Source: CALJFL01 sp039964455 (lineage in GTDB: Bacteria > Pseudomonadota > Gammaproteobacteria > Pseudomonadales > Halieaceae). Taken from it: a DNA stretch of 64,000 bases. Position 1 is the first letter of the stretch. Every line of letters begins with the position of its first letter. A program made the position numbers and the translations under genes. The notes under the pieces are model-generated. The model worked only from the letters and a program-made list of their open reading frames with translations, did not search any database and was not told where the DNA came from. Shown here piece by piece: positions 61,616 through 64,000 of the stretch. Location: assembly GCA_039964455.1 (NCBI GenBank), contig JBDVXK010000012.1, positions 1 through 64,000 of the forward strand, given 5' to 3'.

Positions 61616-62990
61616 GGTCCCCGCCAGGCAAGGTAATCCTGACCCGCAAACCCGGATTATTGCTGGCTAACTGTACGCTACCTCTGTGGTGCTGAACGAT
61701 AGCCTGTACCAGGCTGAGACCCAGCCCATGACCTGGCTGCTTGGTGCGGCTCGACTCCTCTCGATAGAACCTTCGAAATACATTTTTCCTGTTCGCTACG
61801 GGGATGCCGAGGCCATTGTCGGCCACGACGATATTGCAGGCACCATCGTCCAGCGGCATAAGGGCAAGCGCCACCTGTGAATTGTCCGGGGTATATTTTA
61901 TGGCGTTATCCACCAGGTTGGCGGCCATTTGAAACAACAAGTCACGATCACCACTTAATTTAAATGCGTCGGGCAGTTGCAGCTGCAGCTCTATGCCCTT
62001 TTCAGCCGCCACAGGCTCATAGAGCTCCGCCACATCGCGTAACAGTATCGACAGATCAAGCTCCGACTCACTTGTTTGCACGGCGCCGGCTTCTAGCGCC
62101 GATATCCTTAACAAGGCATTGAATGAGGCCAGTAGTTCATCGCACTCTTCAATAATGTCATCGACATCACGGCGACTGTCTGGATCCAGTTGCTGCCCCA
62201 GTTGACTGAGATTGTTGCGCATTCGTGTCAACGGCGTGCGTAAATCATGAGCGATATTATCCGACACCATGCGCACCCCCTGCATCAGCGATTCCATCTG
62301 CGCCAGAATATTATTCATCGCTATAGCGAGCTGGCGTACGTAGCCTTTTCGATCACTGATATCGAGGCGCGCCGCAGGATTTGAACGAACAATCTGGTCC
62401 AGCTCGAGGTTAAGGCGCTCTACCCGATCAAGACTCGCCGCAGCGCTCAGAAAACCACCAACTATCCCCAGTAGCACCGTTGCCAGCATGGCACGAAACA
62501 GGGTCTGGAAAACGATAGCGACCTGTTGCGCAGTGTCGGCGTAACTGCGCGCAACTAGCGCTTGCTGGCCATCTCCCAATGTCGTGGTACGCGCCAGAAA
62601 ATCGACATCTACAGTTTCACCCCAATTGGACAAGGCCAGCTCAAAGCCCAGCCAGCCGCCGGTAAATTCCTGATAATTGGGAGCCAGCGGCAAATCACCC
62701 GCCAGTTTTAGGTTGTTACCATCCACCACCAGATACGAAAAGCGACCCACCGCAGGCGTAGTCAGTTGGTCATCAATATATTGCCGAACTCCGGCGAGAG
62801 ACTGCCCGCGATGAACCAGCTGCAATGTTTCCAGCTCTTCCAGAATAGAATCGCTGAGATCATTGAAATAGGTATAACTGAAATAGCCGTACAGCGCGCC
62901 CAATAGAACAAAGACGGTAAAACTCAGCGCGGTGACATAGCGAGCGATGTAGCGAAAAGTCAGACTGGTAAGAACATCACGTACTTTCAT
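61602..62990 (-). CDS. Sensor histidine kinase
   Basis: A 462-residue membrane kinase. Two membrane helices (about 15-37 and 165-185) enclose a periplasmic sensor of about 125 residues; a HAMP region (about 185-235) precedes the H-box with His248 in IAHDLRTPLTR, then the ATP-binding domain with NAIKYTPDNSQ and GLGIPVANR and the G-box GHGLGLSLVQ. Its partner is the response regulator encoded 21 bp upstream. The signal is unknown; relatives respond to metals or envelope conditions. Confidence 0.93.
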   Translation of the reverse strand: MKVRDVLTSLTFRYIARYVTALSFTVFVLLGALYGYFSYTYFNDLSDSILEELETLQLVHRGQSLAGVRQYIDDQLTTPAVGRFSYLVVDGNNLKLAGDLPLAPNYQEFTGGWLGFELALSNWGETVDVDFLARTTTLGDGQQALVARSYADTAQQVAIVFQTLFRAMLATVLLGIVGGFLSAAASLDRVERLNLELDQIVRSNPAARLDISDRKGYVRQLAIAMNNILAQMESLMQGVRMVSDNIAHDLRTPLTRMRNNLSQLGQQLDPDSRRDVDDIIEECDELLASFNALLRISALEAGAVQTSESELDLSILLRDVAELYEPVAAEKGIELQLQLPDAFKLSGDRDLLFQMAANLVDNAIKYTPDNSQVALALMPLDDGACNIVVADNGLGIPVANRKNVFRRFYREESSRTKQPGHGLGLSLVQAIVQHHRGSVQLASNNPGLRVRITLPGGDLTPG

Positions 62991-63011
62991 TGGATCAGTG
63001 TCAAACCTGCA

Positions 63012-63704
63012 TTAGCGCGTTGGCGTGGGATTGCCGAGCCGATAACCGGTGCCGCGCACAGTAGCCAGCAGTGGAGGCTCAAAGTCCTTGTCGATCTTTT
63101 GCCGCAGGCGCGAGACGTGAACATCAATCACATTGGTTTGCGGATCGAAGTGATAGCCCCATACATGCTCCAGCAGCATGGCGCGGGTGACCACCTGGCC
63201 GGGGTGACGCATCAAAAATTCCAATAGTTTGTACTCACGCGGCTGTAGTACGAGATTCACCCCCTGGCGCTGTACTGTCTGAGTAAGCAGGTCCATGCGC
63301 AGGTCCTCGACGTCTAGTTGCGTGACTGCCTCACTAGTCGGCACTACCGCACGTCGCAGCAATACCTGTAGCCTCGCCTCCAGCTCGGCCATGGAAAATG
63401 GCTTGATCAGGTAGTCATCGGCGCCGCTGTGCAGGCCTTTCACCCTGTCGTCTACCTCACCCAAAGCACTGAGTATCAACACCGGCGTCTGATTGCCGGT
63501 GTTTCTCAGCGTTTTGATCAAGGTAAGCCCATCGAGGTTTGGCAGCATGCGATCTACCACGAGTACGTCGTAGTCGGCACTACGAGCTTCCTGCAAGCCC
63601 AGCTCGCCGTCGCTACGATGGACACACTGGTGTCCACCAGCGGTCAATTCGTCGACGATAAACTGGCCAACGCTGGCATCGTCCTCTACCAGTAGTACTT
63701 TCAT
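63012..63704 (-). CDS. OmpR-family response regulator
   Basis: A 230-residue regulator. The receiver domain has the acidic pair at residues 8-9 and the phospho-acceptor Asp51 in VVDRMLP, and the switch Lys in YLIKPFSM. A winged-helix DNA-binding domain follows (about 130-225). It begins at the ATG at 63704 (MKVLLVEDDA); an in-frame ATG twelve codons upstream lies in the leader. It is followed directly by the kinase gene, forming a two-component pair. Confidence 0.94.
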   Translation of the reverse strand: MKVLLVEDDASVGQFIVDELTAGGHQCVHRSDGELGLQEARSADYDVLVVDRMLPNLDGLTLIKTLRNTGNQTPVLILSALGEVDDRVKGLHSGADDYLIKPFSMAELEARLQVLLRRAVVPTSEAVTQLDVEDLRMDLLTQTVQRQGVNLVLQPREYKLLEFLMRHPGQVVTRAMLLEHVWGYHFDPQTNVIDVHVSRLRQKIDKDFEPPLLATVRGTGYRLGNPTPTR

Positions 63705-63812
63705 AGCAGTGCCCGTTTTTGGGTTCAGGCAATGTAGCACGCAAGCCTCCGGCCGCTCAATTGCTGCGGCGGAGCTTGGCTGAGTGTTAGCAGGAAATGC
63801 TAAACTGCCAGC

Positions 63813-64000
63813 ATGAGTGATACCAGCGATAGCGGAGCAAAGCTCCCTCCCCCATTTTTATTGCGCAGACTGATGGCAATGTTGTACGACACCCTGCTTG
63901 TCCTGCCAATTATCATGTTTAACGTCGCGATCGCGCTGGGACTGCAGGGTGCGCTTATGTCTGCCAGCGGCGGCAGTACAGAGGAATTGGCTTTACCACC
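63813..64000 (+). CDS. RDD family membrane protein (partial)
   Basis: The first 62 codons of a gene that runs off the right edge. After a short polar start (MSDTSDSGAKLPPPF) comes RRLMAMLYDTLLVLPIIMF, the first helix of the RDD family with its Arg and Asp. Family members are membrane proteins of mostly unknown function, some involved in ion transport. It is divergent from the response regulator gene. Confidence 0.7.
   Translation, partial: MSDTSDSGAKLPPPFLLRRLMAMLYDTLLVLPIIMFNVAIALGLQGALMSASGGSTEELALP

Noticed and set aside
1..64000. tRNA, rRNA, CRISPR arrays, insertion sequences and prophage genes
   Set aside because: None seen: gaps are short, and no transposase, integrase, spacer-repeat pattern or cloverleaf-like sequence was recognised. 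A covariance-model scan would be needed to exclude small RNAs.

Overview
The window reads as a contiguous, gene-dense stretch of chromosome from an aerobic gammaproteobacterium, probably a marine member of the Cellvibrionales/OM60-NOR5 (Halieaceae-like) type. This rests on the conserved gammaproteobacterial blocks rpoE-rseABC-mucD-lepA-lepB-rnc-era-recO-acpS and cysM-relA-mazG, the Anr/FNR-cbb3 oxidase locus, and products most like those of that group; the exact genus is inference. I see no rRNA, tRNA, CRISPR array, insertion sequence, prophage or clear pseudogene.

Layout. 1-490: the start of a lysine/alanine-rich histone H1-like gene, an AT-rich non-coding stretch and a strong terminator. 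490-5215: adk, mazG, relA, cysM (minus strand). 5273-15393: acpS, recO, era, rnc, a DUF4845 gene, lepB, lepA, mucD, rseC, rseB, rseA, rpoE (minus strand), with two sigma-E-type promoter matches upstream of rpoE. 15685-18973: nadB, ygfX/sdhE and ygfZ. 18970-25333: ung and a complete, tightly overlapping coenzyme F420 operon (npdG-cofE-cofD-cofC-fbiC), uncommon in Gammaproteobacteria. 25541-30475: a short-chain dehydrogenase that has lost its catalytic residues, a lipoprotein PQQ-dependent dehydrogenase, and an apparent fusion of a glycosidase-like barrel with a Kdo/WaaP-type kinase.

30596-35768: a small unknown gene, a 1201-residue DUF1631-GGDEF-EAL protein and a LuxR-type regulator. 35886-47343: a respiratory island for low oxygen, with hemN, the Anr/FNR regulator, a YIP1 membrane protein, ccoNOQP, ccoGHIS and a TauE/SafE-like copper-type exporter. 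Two FNR boxes, upstream of hemN and of the YIP1 gene, sit at class II spacing from -10 hexamers, so the island probably regulates itself through Anr.

47344-56670: accessory genes, including DUF1330, an endonuclease/phosphatase-family protein, OmpW, an MliC-type lipoprotein, a RarD-like transporter, TauE/SafE, a GST, and a minus-strand group resembling steroid/aromatic ring degradation (HsaD-like hydrolase, HsaA-like flavin monooxygenase, SDR), then a secreted trypsin-like protease. 56675-64000: a thiamine-diphosphate enzyme, trhO, bolA, an AraC regulator, an acidic repeat protein, a two-component system and the start of an RDD-family membrane protein.

The observations most worth following are the F420 operon without an obvious F420-dependent enzyme beside it, the pseudo-glycosidase/kinase fusion, and the matched Anr promoters that place the YIP1 gene at the head of the cbb3 operon.
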